Below, piece by piece: positions 47,057 through 58,852 of a stretch of 64,000 nt of DNA. How positions within the stretch are numbered: the first letter of the stretch is position 1; every line of letters begins with the position of its first letter. The translations under genes and the position numbers were made by a program. Location of the stretch: assembly GCA_023078685.1 (NCBI GenBank), contig JALGAS010000002.1:4340001-4404000 (forward strand), read 5' to 3'. This DNA comes from Neopestalotiopsis rosae. Lineage: Eukaryota > Ascomycota > Sordariomycetes > Amphisphaeriales > Sporocadaceae. The notes beneath the pieces are model-generated. The model did not search any database and had not been told where the DNA came from. It was given only the letters and a program-made list of their open reading frames with translations.

Positions 47057-48330
47057 TTAGTCCTTCTTCTCATATAACTTTGCGTAACTAGCCTCGAGTC
47101 TCATTTGCAAGTGCTCCGTTGCAGTCAGCACCTTACGCTCAGCATACGGGTTGCCCTCCTTGGCGCTGTCCAGACTGCCAGCAAACTCCCGAACCCTCGC
47201 GCTCGGCACGGGCTCCAGCTTGGTGTCGTTGGCCGGGTGGCAGAAGAAGGCGATGCTATACCGCGGACCGGTGCTGCTCTCACCACTCACACCGTTGCCA
47301 CCACTGCCACCCTCAAAGCCCGTGACGCGGTGGACCGTGGACCGCAGCAGGCCGTTGGTCCAGTAGCTGAGCAAGTCGCCAATGTTGACGAGCACCGGCG
47401 GCGCGGCATCCCCCTCGGTCCCGGGCGGTACTACAGGGACGGGAGCCCAGACATTTTCGGGCGTGAGGACCTCAAGGCCGGCCTGGCCGGCGAGGCGGAA
47501 CAAGAGGGTGATGGAGCCGTAGTCGGAATGAGCACCCGCGCGCACGTCTTCAGCGCGCGCCGAGGACGTGGCGGCGTCCCCGGGCGGCGGGTAGTACAGC
47601 AGGCGCAGGATGGTGCCCGAGGGCCGGGCGTCCGAGTGCGAGGCCGTGAAGAAGCTGGGCGGGTCGGCGGCCAGGCCCACGCCGAAGAGCCAGAGGATGC
47701 GCTGGCAGAGGGCGCTGCACGAGGCGCGGAACGCGGCGACCGTTGCTACCTGCTCCCCCTCTAGTGTGGACGGCAGCGGCTGGTCGGGCTTGCCGTCTGG
47801 AAAGGGGCCAAAGTTGAAGGCTCTGAGAAGGTTGTGGTCCCGTGTTAGTGTTCCAAGTTGGATATGAGGAGTAACAGTGGGGTGCAAACATACTCTTTGA
47901 AATCGCCGACGCGCTGGGTCTTGGGATCTAGAGTCTCCGTGTGCATGCCAGACCATCCTCGGTTGTTCTTTTGAATGCTACATTTCTGCTTCTCCTCTAC
48001 GGGAGTCTCGAGGAAGAGCTTACGTGACTGTGAGATTGAGGTCAGAGATCTTATGTTCAACTTTATCCTCAAGTTTGTGAATGCATATTTTCAGCAGTAC
48101 TTATCTGCATGTCGAATCAAGGGGGATTTTTGATAGACATGTATAGTCATTAGTCCACTCACAATATCGAATGCGCTTTGCACCTGCGCTGCCGGAATGT
48201 CCTTTCCAGTATTCCTGATATAGACGAAGCCATATGTGGCTGCGGCATCCACCAAGGCCTTGGCGATGTCAAGCTCGTCGACTCCCTCGGCGGAGATGTC
48301 GATGATGGGAATGGCAGCAGCTTCGGGCAT
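47057..48330 (-). CDS. 2-oxoglutarate/Fe(II)-dependent oxygenase (isopenicillin N synthase-like)
   Basis: Three exons: 48330-48163, 48027-47894 and 47822-47057, 355 aa. The N-terminal DIOX_N part reads IPIIDIS and ATYGFVYIRNTG. The catalytic core has the iron triad in AHSDYGSITLL (His and Asp) and STVHRV (His). The 2-oxoglutarate-binding Arg-x-Ser is in GPRYSIAFF. A GNPYAERK segment lies near the end. The family oxidises small molecules such as secondary metabolites, hormones or nucleobases; the substrate cannot be read from sequence. No biosynthetic cluster surrounds it. It converges with the DNA ligase gene, leaving 192 bp between stops. Confidence 0.9.
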
Positions 48331-48968
48331 GATGATGACTGATGCGAACGGTATAAGTTTTTATGTCCTTCGATCAAATCGAGCATGAAAACTGGCAGAT
48401 CACAGTATAATAAGCAGCACGCAGTGTCTGGTTCGAGGTTCTGTTCTACACCAAAATAGAGTTTCCCTCGGTAGCTGCCGATAGAGGTGCGGGTTTGCGG
48501 GTCGGGCGAATCCGTACCTGGGGATTGCTAATCTGTTGTTCAGCACGATAACCAATAAACAAATGTCATTATCTTTTCAATCATCGCTGATAGTATACAA
48601 AGGAGTAAAGGCTCACATGATTTCGGATTTGAATAAGAATACTGGCTGGAAATCATTACTGGCAATGGTTTTGAAATAATCTTCAATATCATAGTGGAAA
48701 GCCCCTCACTTTGCCAAGCAGTTGCAAAGAATCGTTTCCTTTGCATACGATGTGCGCATATGATACACACAACATTTTAAGAGTTCAATAAAGATGAATT
48801 TCCTGAATCTAAATAGATAGATGATATGCATAGGCGCCTTTCCAACAATTCCATAACAATAAATCACCTCGTATGGGTATATCTTGGCAGGAGACTCGCT
48901 AGAGTATGGGAGCAGATTATATACTACATAGTTAGTAATAAGATCATTATTTTCAACAACCAATCAGA
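48331..48968. other. Intergenic region upstream of the oxygenase
   Basis: Promoter side of the oxygenase gene, ending at the tRNA. It is AT-richer from about 48,540. No gene recognised. Confidence 0.45.
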
Positions 48969-49042
48969 GGTCCGATGGTGTAGTTGGTTATCACGTCAGT
49001 CTAACACACTGAAGGTCGGCGGATCGAGCCCGCCTCGGATCA
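48969..49042 (+). tRNA. tRNA-Val (anticodon AAC)
   Basis: A 74-nt cloverleaf. The acceptor stem pairs GGTCCGA with TCGGATC plus discriminator A. The D arm holds TAGTTGGTTA. The anticodon stem TCAGT/ACTGA closes the loop CTAACAC with anticodon AAC (valine, GTT codons). The T arm is GGCGG/CCGCC around ATCGAGC. There is no intron and CCA is not encoded. T-rich sequence follows about 10 bases downstream, fitting a pol III terminator. Confidence 0.93.
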
Positions 49043-50257
49043 TATAATCTGTTCTTTTTGATTTTTTCGCATCGTTCACAATATTGTGTTCTCTCTTCCT
49101 TCATATAGTACTCTTTAACGTGAATATATCGCTGCTCCTCTTTATTTTGCCTCGTCGTTACCTTAAGTCGCAAGCTGATATAGTGCATAGTCTTGATCCC
49201 AAACACGATTTGTGTGTCTTTTTTGTTTTTGCTTTTGTGGCTATATATTATTACAGCTTGTAGCTAGCGGGGTTGCCGTGCCTACTAATCAATTGATGAG
49301 TGAGCTACGACTTGTACGAAGTACCAAAGGCGACATGATAAGCGGTCATTTTGGCTGGCGTCTGCGGCGTTAATGCAGCACAGCGCGGGGAAAGACGTGG
49401 GCGCGCGGCGGATGGCAAGCATGGCATGGGAAGCGTGGGAAGCGTGGGAAGCAGGCACCGGGAAAAGAAACAGGGCGTGCTGCAGGTGATCCTAACTGAA
49501 AGAGATGAGCCCAATGCCAGTGCTAATGTGCCGGACCAGTTGAACCACCCCGAGCCCCCCAGCCAAACCAGCCCAGCCCAAGCAGACTGGACCGACCATA
49601 AGCTGCCGCGCGCAATAATGCAATGGGCAAACGGGAATTTGGAACTCGACACGCTTTCCTCTTCTGTTTCCTCTCTCTGTGACGAGAAATAAACAATTTG
49701 CGGCTCTCTCTTGAAGTTGTTTACTGAGTGCAGCTCACCAGACCAGACGTCTTCTTACCAATCAGCCCAGAAATCATAAGGAAAACGATCCTTGTATGCA
49801 ACTCGGGCTTCGACCAAGGCTCCACGCCAGGCCGTCTTTGGTGGACTTGGTCAATCGAGCAAAGAGCCCACCTGCGTCACCTGCCACGGGCGCAAAAGCA
49901 GCAGACACCCAAATAGCTACTGTAGCCACGCCGCCGCCGCTCGCTCGGCTGGAGGAAGCAGCTGTCCAAGCTCTCACACAGCCGCTGCCAACCTCTCCGA
50001 CCTCGACCTCTGACGACAAGGAACTGGACCTCGATTTGGACTTGGACCTCGACCACAGCAGTAGCAGCGCATCTGCATCGAGCTTCAACACCACTAATAG
50101 CTCAACTCCTCAGCTATCCCACCACCACCAACAAGTCCAACCTCAACAACCCGCTACCCCTACAGCTCCTCCTTCTGCTCCCATCCCCTCTGCCGACGCC
50201 GCCCAAGCTGAAGCTGCAGCTGCACAGAGGCCGACGAGTCCACAAAAGACGGTCAAC
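49043..50257. other. VMA1 upstream region with an in-frame open extension
   Basis: From 49796 to the VMA1 ATG at 50258 there are 154 codons without a stop, in phase with VMA1. The encoded extension starts MQLGLRPRLHARPSLVDLVN and then becomes rich in A, P, T, Q and D, with an LD repeat near 50027-50050. I treat it as leader sequence by default, because VMA1 orthologues start at about the 50258 ATG. The part before 49796 shows nothing recognisable apart from three GGGAAGCGT units at about 49427-49454. Confidence 0.5.
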
Positions 50258-52519
50258 ATGGCACCCGTACGTACAACTCTCTCTCTCTCACATCATCACC
50301 ATCTTTTACTTCATTCTTCTATGGCTGCATGCATGCATCTCACCGTGCTGGTGCCCTTCCATCGCGCTAGGCAACAAGAGATGCAAACCACATTTACTCC
50401 CGGTGCATCTACGCTGCTGCCAGCGACCACCTCTTCTTCTTGATGCGAAGCCGTGCACATTTACTTTAATAAGCTCACTATACTGACGCATCAAACAACA
50501 GAAGAAGCAGCAGACAAAGAAGCCAAATGGCGACGCTGACAGCGATGCCTTGGACTCTGGTAAATAGCGCCACAAATCTTACCGACATCTGTTGCAACAG
50601 CAAATAACTCATGCATTGTATAGGCAAGATCTTCTCCATCTCCGGTCCCGTCGTGGTGGCCGAGGACATGATTGGTGTTGCCATGTACGAGTTGGTCAAG
50701 GTCGGACACGATCAGCTCGTTGGTGAGGTCATTCGTATCAGCGGTGACCAATGTACCATCCAGGTCTATGAGGAGACAGGTATGTTACCAAGACTGACGG
50801 TGACGAGTCTCGCATCGTTTTGCTAACATTCATCGCAGCCGGTGTCACTGTCGGCGATCCTGTTCTGCGCACTGGAAAGCCTCTTTCCGTCGAGCTCGGC
50901 CCCGGTCTGCTGCACAACATCTACGACGGTATCCAGCGTCCCCTCGAGAAGATTTCGGAACAGTCAAACAGCATCTACATTCCCCGTGGTGTCGCCGCTC
51001 CCGCTCTCGACCGAAAGAAGAAGTGGGAGTTCACCCCCACCATGAAGGTTGGCGACCACATTGCTGGTGGTGATGTCTGGGGTACTGTCTTTGAGAACTC
51101 CTTCATCAAGGTGCACAAGATTATGCTGCCCCCGCGCGCCAAGGGTACCATTACCAAGATTGCCAGCAAGGGCGAGTACACAGTTGACGAGAAGATTCTC
51201 GAGATCGAGTTCAACGGTACCAAGACTGAGCACGGCATGATGCACACCTGGCCCGTCCGTGTCCCGAGACCTACCACCGAGAAGCTCTCGGCCGACAAGC
51301 CCTTCATTGTCGGTCAGCGAGTCCTCGACGCCTTGTTCCCCAGTGTCCAGGGAGGTACCGTCGCTATTCCTGGTGCTTTCGGTTGTGGAAAGACTGTCAT
51401 TTCCCAGTCCGTTTCCAAATTCTCCAACAGTGATGTCATCGTCTACGTAGGAGTATGTATTTTCCCGTGTTGTTTCTTGCCTGAAGGAGTGATTGCTAAC
51501 ATGTTGTCCAGTGTGGCGAACGTGGTAACGAGATGGCTGAAGTCTTGAAGGATTTCCCTGAGCTGTCGATCGAGGTCGAGGGTCGCAAGGAGCCCATCAT
51601 GAAGCGAACGACTTTGATCGCCAACACATCAAACATGCCCGTCGCTGCGCGAGAGGCCTCCATCTACACTGGTATCACCGTCGCCGAGTACTTCAGAGAC
51701 CAGGGCATGAACGTTGCCATGATGGCTGACTCTTCGTCCCGATGGGCTGAGGCTCTTCGTGAAATTTCCGGTCGTCTGGGAGAAATGCCTGCTGATCAGG
51801 GTTTCCCTGCTTACCTCAGTGCCAAGCTGGCCAGTTTCTACGAGCGTGCCGGAAAGACCCAGGCTCTTGGATCCCCTGAGCGTGAGGGCAGTGTCAGTAT
51901 TGTCGGTGCCGTCAGTCCTCCCGGTGGTGATTTCTCCGACCCCGTCACTTCTTCGACTCTCAGTATCGTGCAAGTCTTCTGGGGTCTCGACAAGAAGCTC
52001 GCCCAGCGAAAGCATTTCCCTTCCATCAACACCTCGCTCTCTTACAGCAAGTACAACACCATTCTCGACAAGTGGTATGAAAAGGATTACCCCGAATTCC
52101 CCAGGCTCCGTGACCGTATCAAGCAACTGTTGTCCGATTCGGAAGAGTTGGATCAGGTTGTTCAGCTAGTCGGAAAGTCGGCACTGTCGGACCCGGACAA
52201 GATCACCTTGGATATTTCTACCCTTCTCAAGGAAGATTTCCTGCAGCAGAACGGTTACTCCACCTATGATCAGTTCTGCCCCATCTGGAAGACCGAATGG
52301 ATGATGAAGCTCATGATGGGCTTCCACGACGAGGCACAGAAGGCCATTGCGCAGGGCCAGAGCTGGAACAAGGTCCGTGATGCCACGAGCGATCTGCAGG
52401 CCAAGCTGCGGACGTTGAAGTTCGAGGAGCCAAGCGACGGTCAGGAGGCAGTAAGCAAGAAGTACGAACAGATTCAACAAGACATGTTGGACAAGTTCGC
52501 TGCAGTGATGGACGAGTAA
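50258..52519 (+). CDS. VMA1: V-type H+-ATPase catalytic subunit A
   Basis: Five exons: 50258-50266 (nine bases, MAP), 50503-50560, 50624-50779, 50839-51452 and 51512-52519, giving 614 aa, the usual length. The Walker A motif is [12 protein letters not shown], interrupted by nothing: the intein found at this gene in yeasts is absent. Other hallmarks are CGERGNEM, the [16 protein letters not shown] block, [20 protein letters not shown] and the [13 protein letters not shown] loop. The subunit hydrolyses ATP in the peripheral V1 sector to acidify the vacuole. All intron phases agree. Codon use is strongly C-biased, consistent with high expression. Confidence 0.97.
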
Positions 52520-54084
52520 AGGACCAACATGTGATGGTGTTTATAAATTCGAGAAGTAGGTGGGACATAGACGAGATTGCGAGCGTTGGGATGAATCCGT
52601 GGAACAAGGCTATAACGAACCCTTTTTTGTGCAATCAATGTTATTTTACATCCTTACATTCAAAGTATGAGCGCCCATGGGTGGCCTCTTCTCTCTCAGT
52701 GATCTAGAAACTTGCTTGGACTATGTTTTTTTTCTGGACGAGACCATGATCAATGACCGAAGAGACTGGTCGAACACGGGTACCAACTCAATTTCCGAAG
52801 ACGTGTGTGTGGTAAACCTTGATTATGTCTGGCTCAACTTACTCGATTCTAGATAGATACATTACTGACTACGGGCGCATTCATCTTACAACAAAAGAAA
52901 ATGGATATACCACGCTACAACAGTGTAGATCAATAGTAGAATAAAACACACCAATCTCAATTAATACAATTTGACGAAACTTTGGTTAACATACTTCTTA
53001 TTTTCCATCTTGGTGATTTCGTCTCGAAGCCTTTCTCTCTCGTGGTACTTTGAACCGCTCATCTGAATTTTCCTTTACTTGGGTTCTTTTTGCCAAGCCG
53101 GAACCTGGTCGATCCATACGAACATCAAACGTGACGCCGCCAAGAAGGGGTTTGCTTGCGCAAATGGGCACGGAGCCTTTTTGTTCCTTTCTCACCCGAT
53201 TCTCCTCCCAAGGCATGAAGGGAAGTTTTTGATACTTGCGCATTATCCTGCTTTTTATCAGTCTGTATGGTCAAGTCTTTGGTTATCCACATGCCGTGTT
53301 CCGAGGAGTTTCTCTTGATCTTTGAGGGCAAATTGATTTCCCCATCACAATGTTGTCCTGTCGTTGGCGAGTAAAGAAGGTCAAAAAAACGCTGAAGAAG
53401 AATGTTTTTTTCAAATAAAAGATTTTTTTTTTCTTGAAGCCCGTGGGCTTGGTGGAACTCTAGAGTGACTGGAAGCCTCTCGTAGCTCATGTAAACGATT
53501 TTTAAATCCTAATACACAATGTGGGTATCATCAAGCAGCAAATGTGCCTTCTTCCTTCCGCATCCTTTTCGACATTAACAATAACAAAAGAGAAATACTA
53601 GTTCCCAGTTACCCGGAACTGGTAAGTAGACCAAAAAAGAAGAAACCCCTTTTTTGGATGATGAGTAGTAAGGAGACATGATAATAATAAAAGGAAAACA
53701 AAAATATGTACAATATCAAGAAGTGAAGACTCTCGGGAAACCCCCCATTCCCAGAACGGGGGATTCCGTTTTCCACCTTTTTTTTCCAGGGCAGGACAAA
53801 ATGATTCAACAAAGTACGAAACGAGAAGTATAAACAGCAGCCTCTTTGGGTCTATCTTATTGAATCTAAATACTGGGTGGTACTATACGAGCTACCGACC
53901 GAGTAGTTAGACCGGTGCTGTGTTATACTCTTTCTTTGTTTCTTCTTCGTCTTTTGTGAATCACTTGTCCGCCCTTCTCTGGATTTGTCATAGCCACATT
54001 TATGATTCCCATCTTGGCTTGATGGCTCTTTGGTAGATGAGGGGAGGCATCAGCCAAGGACAAAAGAAGAAAGAGGCTTCTCCT
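52520..54084. other. Convergent intergenic region
   Basis: 3' flanks of VMA1 (+) and the Rds1-like gene (-). It contains poly-T/A runs (53,380-53,440 and 53,770-53,790). Two overlapping minus-strand frames at 52998-53490 lack recognisable features and are not called. Confidence 0.45.
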
Positions 54085-55102
54085 TTATAGCGACAAGACC
54101 GATGGTCCAGCTACAATGATGCTGTCGCTGATGACGCCCGTGTTGGGAGCGGCGTTGGTAAGCGTCATGTAGGTGATGCCGGCCAGGTTCTGGGGCAGAG
54201 CGCAGCCTCCGGCAGCAGTAAAGGGCGAGAAGGCGGTGCCGCCGGGAATGTTGGCGTTGGTGAAGCCACAGAATTGGGCACCGGCGGCAGCCGCGCTCTG
54301 GACCTGGATGTTGGTGCCGGCGGCCAGAACGGCGGGAGCGGCAGGCGCAGCGGTGGTCATGGTCAGGGCTGGGAAGGCTGTCAAAACCAGGTTGGAGCCA
54401 GCTGGGCACGACTGGATAAAGGGTGCAGCCAGAGAGAAGACAGCCTTGGGGCCAAGGGGCGTGTCAAAGGGCTGGGGCACAGCCGTGGTGCCACCAGCAG
54501 CGCGGATAAAGGTCTGGTGACGCGACTCGACAGTGAGGATGGAGCCGGCGGCGGCAAGGATCTTGGGATCAGCCAGGATAGGTGCGGCTCCCAGGTAAGC
54601 AGAGACACCGACGTTCTCGAGCACGCTGGCGGTGGCGACCATGGATTTTGCGTCGGTGAAGCCAAAGTTGTAAGTGCAAGGCTGGACGGGCTGAACACCG
54701 GCCTGGGCAATGGCACTCTGCAGGAACTGCACATGGGCCTGCTCCGTCTGTCCAATGTTCTTGAGGTCAGTGATTTGCTGCTGGTTCAAGCCCAGAGCAG
54801 CAAACTGGTCATCGGGGAACATGGCGAAACCCTGTTGGTAGAAGGAGGTCTCGAGCCACTCGAGGGTAAGGGCGCTGTTGATTGGGTGTTAGTGACCGAT
54901 TATGGAACAAGCCAGAGGTGTATACATACAATTGCAGAACATCGACATCGGTAAGACCCAGTGCTTGCTCAGCAGCTGATTGGCGCTTCATGACGTTGAA
55001 GATCTTGTCTTGCATCTCTGTGAACCTGGGCTGGGCCGGAAGGGCGCTGGCAACACTGGCCACAGCAGCCACAATGCTGGCAATTTTCGTGATGGAAGGC
55101 AT
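54085..55102 (-). CDS. Secreted ferritin-like protein, Rds1 type
   Basis: Two exons, 55102-54930 and 54874-54085, 320 aa. Residues 1-20 form a signal peptide (KIASIVAAVASVASALPA). A ferritin-like four-helix domain follows: LQFALTLEWLETSFYQQG, then EQAHVQFLQSAI, and later the ESRHQTFIRAA helix. The two E-x-x-H elements (EQAH, ESRH) and earlier Glu residues could hold a di-iron centre. The C-terminal 120 residues are rich in A, P, T and G with two cysteines (QFCGF, GGCALP). It resembles fungal stress-response proteins of the Rds1 family, known to be starvation-induced in fission yeast; the biochemical role is unknown. The intron phase and the family-typical LEWLE helix across the junction support the model. 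Confidence 0.85.
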
Positions 55103-58100
55103 CTTGTCGGTATGAATACGTTTGATTAAATGTGACACACTCTTCTTTTTCTCTGTTTCCTGATCGTGATATTCGAAACCGGAGGGTTGTTGTAGTAACG
55201 ACAGTTGCGAAGTATATAAAGAGCGGTTGTATGATGAAATAGCAAGACTAGCTTAGCTGTTTCCCCGGAGAATTAGAAAAATGGTTAGATTAAAGTTGTT
55301 TATGTCCTGAAGGAGAGTAGTAAAGTGAAAGTCGTTGATCCCTCGAAGCAGACCAGCGCTTATTCGGTTTGAATTCGGATACAGGCACGAATGGATGAGG
55401 AGGGTGAAGAGGAGAGGGCAAGAACCAAAAACAGGTCGAGGAAACGCGAGCAATAAAGACCAAGTGCCAAGACCAAACATTGTATGAGTATACGGGGGGA
55501 ATCATGAACAAGGTCATGCGGGTCACGGAAGGGCGGGTGGCCGACCTCAGAGGAGCATGGATGGATCCCATTCCACTCCCAGCAGCATTATCAAGCCTCA
55601 TCCCGTCTTGGATCTACCCCCTTCCTTCTTGCTGCCTGTGCTCGGATCGGAGCTTGAGGGCAGCAAGCAGTAGGTGGATGATCTCCAGGCCGCAGTCTGT
55701 CGAACCCATTGTTCCGTCCAGTCTCCAGAACACACAGAACACACTCCCGGGCGACCGAGAGCACATCCAACGCCCTCTGTCCGTCTGCTCCCCCCTGCTC
55801 CCTCAGGGACTGGCCAAGGGAACAGATCGATCCGTGATTGGGGCCAGCTGGGTTCAGGTACTTGGCAACGTGCTCAATCTCTGTATCCAGGAGCTGCAGA
55901 GAGCCGTAAAAGCCAGACCCAGCCAATGAGAGCCAGGCAACATGTCGAAAGAGGACAAGGAAACGAAACAAAGTTGAGAAGAAGCTTAATGCGAACCAAT
56001 GAGAAGAAACTCAGAAACTCGGCACTGGACAGGCATTAAGGTAGGTAGGTAAGCTTACAAGGAAAGTTGGGACGAAGCCGAGTCTTGGCAGGTCCCGGGG
56101 CCCGGGCAAGGACCAAACCGAGCAGGGGGTCCTTATAGGCCCAGTTGTACTATAATCCAGCGCTATGTGCGCTAAGTGCAGCAGTCCATAGGGCAGCCAA
56201 TCCTCCCTCGACCTACTGGCCCCTTCCCCCCCAGGCCACTCGGGGCGGCTCTGCACGGTACCTGCCAGGGCCGCTGAGGGCCCCTTTGCTTCATATTCCG
56301 TTTCAACCTCGCACCCCCTGGATCTCGCAACTACAACACCCCCAGTAAGTGGTCTTCTTTTCCCGACCTTTACCTGTCCAGGAGAATTATCAATCCCCCC
56401 ATCTCGAACAACGGGCGCCTGCGACCCGATGGTCTGAAACCACTTTTTGTTCAATGCCGGCCATGACGATGTTGAGCCCGTTTGTATGCATCTCTCGGTA
56501 TCTGCTTGTTCCCTCACAGCGGCTGCTTCATTGTCATCAAATGAATGGATGCACGCAATTTAGCCCGGTTCAAGGTGTCGTAATCTCCATTATGCCGTTC
56601 TGAACACCGGTTATTCTCTTGGGACGCCGAGATGATGTTTACTCTGACCATCTAGATACCATCCACCTAAAGAAGTTCTGCAGTTTTTACCCCATATCTA
56701 TCAAATCGTTAACAACTGTACATGACAGGCCCTGGAGTGCCGAGCATTCTTAAAGCCCCTACCAGGGTCTTGTCAATTCAGGATGAAGGTAATGTCACTT
56801 CAAGCCTCCTGTCTGTGGCTCAGGTACCGACTGCGACCTCCTGTAAATCACTTCCACCCCCTTCCCCCCTCCTGCGTCCTAATGGCAACGTGGGATCTGG
56901 CTGAACATTTGTGAAGATCGCCAAGATCTATTCTCTTCACAAGCACCAGGCCCTAGACGTGGGCGCTTATGAAGAAACATTTCATACACTCCTCCTTGCC
57001 TTGGCAAATGAAATGACAGGAACAGAAGGTGCATATTCCTGTCTGGGCGTGGTCTGGCACTTGGTCAGGTCAAAGTCGGTCAGGTCTGGTAGACCGCTTG
57101 GAAACAAAGTCTATTTCTCTTCTTCCTCTTCTCTTTGGTCTCTTTCGAGAGAAAATATGCCGAGTGGCTTCTAGACATTTCCTCGCTTTGCAGCAGGTAC
57201 CTCCGGAGAGGCTGTCGAGTAAAACAATACGTGCATTGGACGCTCAGACTATACCCATTCTCTGCTAAACCGGACTCTAGTCAAGGTGCCCCAACCCAGC
57301 GGGGCCATAGTAATACTCTTACATTTGCTTGCTGCTTCTCCCGGCCGCGAATCGCATCTGTGCTCAAGCTTTGTCACAACGGCGGCCATAACAACGTATG
57401 ACTCGAACAGTGCTTCCCTCTGACTACCTTTTCCAAACGCTATACACTGAGGTAGAAGATAGGACGAAAAGAAACAAAGCAAGAAATCCCGGCAATAACA
57501 CATCGAGTAACTACATCACGTCACAAGTTCTACGGCTTTCCCTCAAACATCTCTCACGTGGTCAAGCCACGCAAAATTGGTCCATGCCTGAATCAACTTA
57601 TCTTCCGAGACTCCACATGAGGCTCAAAGTGAGCAAGTAAACGACACCGTAGCTCTTCTCGAGCAATTAGTTCTCTTTTCTCGCAAAACACCTCCCATGT
57701 CTCTTTTTTTTTTGCCTCCGGCGTAGATCTCTCTTCCGTGACGTGGAGTATCCACTTGCCGAAAAGACGTGAACATCCGGATCTTAATCAGTATCTCATG
57801 TCACCTTTTTCAAAGCTTTTACATCTGCATCTTGAACAAAAGGAACTAGCTCTATCCGTGTTCCCGTTTCCTCGGGGGGACAGTGTAACCTCTCGAGGAT
57901 GGAGAGGGTCATGTTTTGGGTGCATATCTCCCGTGTCTATCAAATCTGGCTAATATCATCGGATTGTTTGAATATCTCCCCTTCCACCACTTGTTTTTTT
58001 AACAATCAAGTCCATCCTATAGACAAAGTGATTCTTCGCCGTGGGAAAATGTCATTTTACGAACATCCACATTGACATTTTATAAATGCCCATCGTTTGA

Positions 58101-58852
58101 TTTAAGTTTTCTCAACTGGACACTCCCGACTTGACTCTTGTATTTACATCATTATCATCATCACACCCACTCACCCGCCAACCGACTTTGGGCCTTTGCT
58201 ACTTCGACCAGTCTTACATATGGCCCACGGAACTGGCACAAGAGGTTCTTGAATCTTGCGACTTTGACTACTGGGCAGTATCTGCTCTTGTTGGTGAGAG
58301 AACGAAGCGAGCCAGGCCGTTGTACTCTCTACCATGCTGTGTTTCCCTTCCGTCCATCTCGGTACTGATTGCTCAACTCACAAAATCTTTCGTCCGTCTG
58401 GACTATAGCCATGTATATATGTTCATATCGTTGACGCTCTACTCCTGGCCTACCAGCGGAAAGAAAAAGCTGCTCATCATTCCCTCGAGAGCCCCCAAGC
58501 CTACAGTACATCGTGCTAAATATGGAAAGATGCGCTTGCAACTTTATAAGTACTGCTTCCCCGTCGAAAAAGTTATCACTGTTCATGTTACACTTCAACA
58601 CTTCTTAATGTCCGGACACAATGTGTTAGTCAACAAATTACAAGCACAATCCGTCATTCAAAAGTTTACGGGTGGCTATACGAGTCCAGATTGTCTGGGT
58701 AATTATATGGCGATAACAATCTACCTTCATTTTCTCTTTTCACGCCTCCATCTCAATCCCCTTCTCCTGTAGACAATGCTTTTTCTTAGCTTCAGTGATA
58801 AATCCTTTCTATCATGCTTTTGCCAAGCCTTCACTCCTGAGAACGCCTCGCA
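55103..58852. other. Long intergenic region, no gene supported
   Basis: 3.75 kb between the Rds1-like promoter and the SSD1 stop. It contains a short GTAG repeat (56041-56054) and C-rich tracts (56,220-56,240 and 56,860-56,870). A 213-codon plus-strand frame at 58131-58772 starts at TTG and shows no domain. A non-coding RNA could lie here, but nothing in the sequence identifies one. Confidence 0.45.
56041..56054 (+). repeat. Short GTAG tetranucleotide repeat
   Basis: About three and a half GTAG units in the intergenic region. Confidence 0.7.

Noticed and set aside
47057..48330. Secondary-metabolite cluster around the oxygenase
   Set aside because: No synthase, P450, transporter or regulator gene lies nearby; neighbours are a ligase and a tRNA.
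50258..52519. Possible intein in VMA1
   Set aside because: The Walker A region and CGERGNE block are continuous apart from a normal 59-bp intron; no homing-endonuclease insert is present.
52998..53490. Two overlapping minus-strand frames (121 and 81 codons)
   Set aside because: They lie in different frames of the same strand next to poly-T tracts, with no recognisable family.
58131..58772. 213-codon plus-strand open frame next to the SSD1 3' end
   Set aside because: It begins at TTG, has irregular composition, no domain and no splice context; probably chance.
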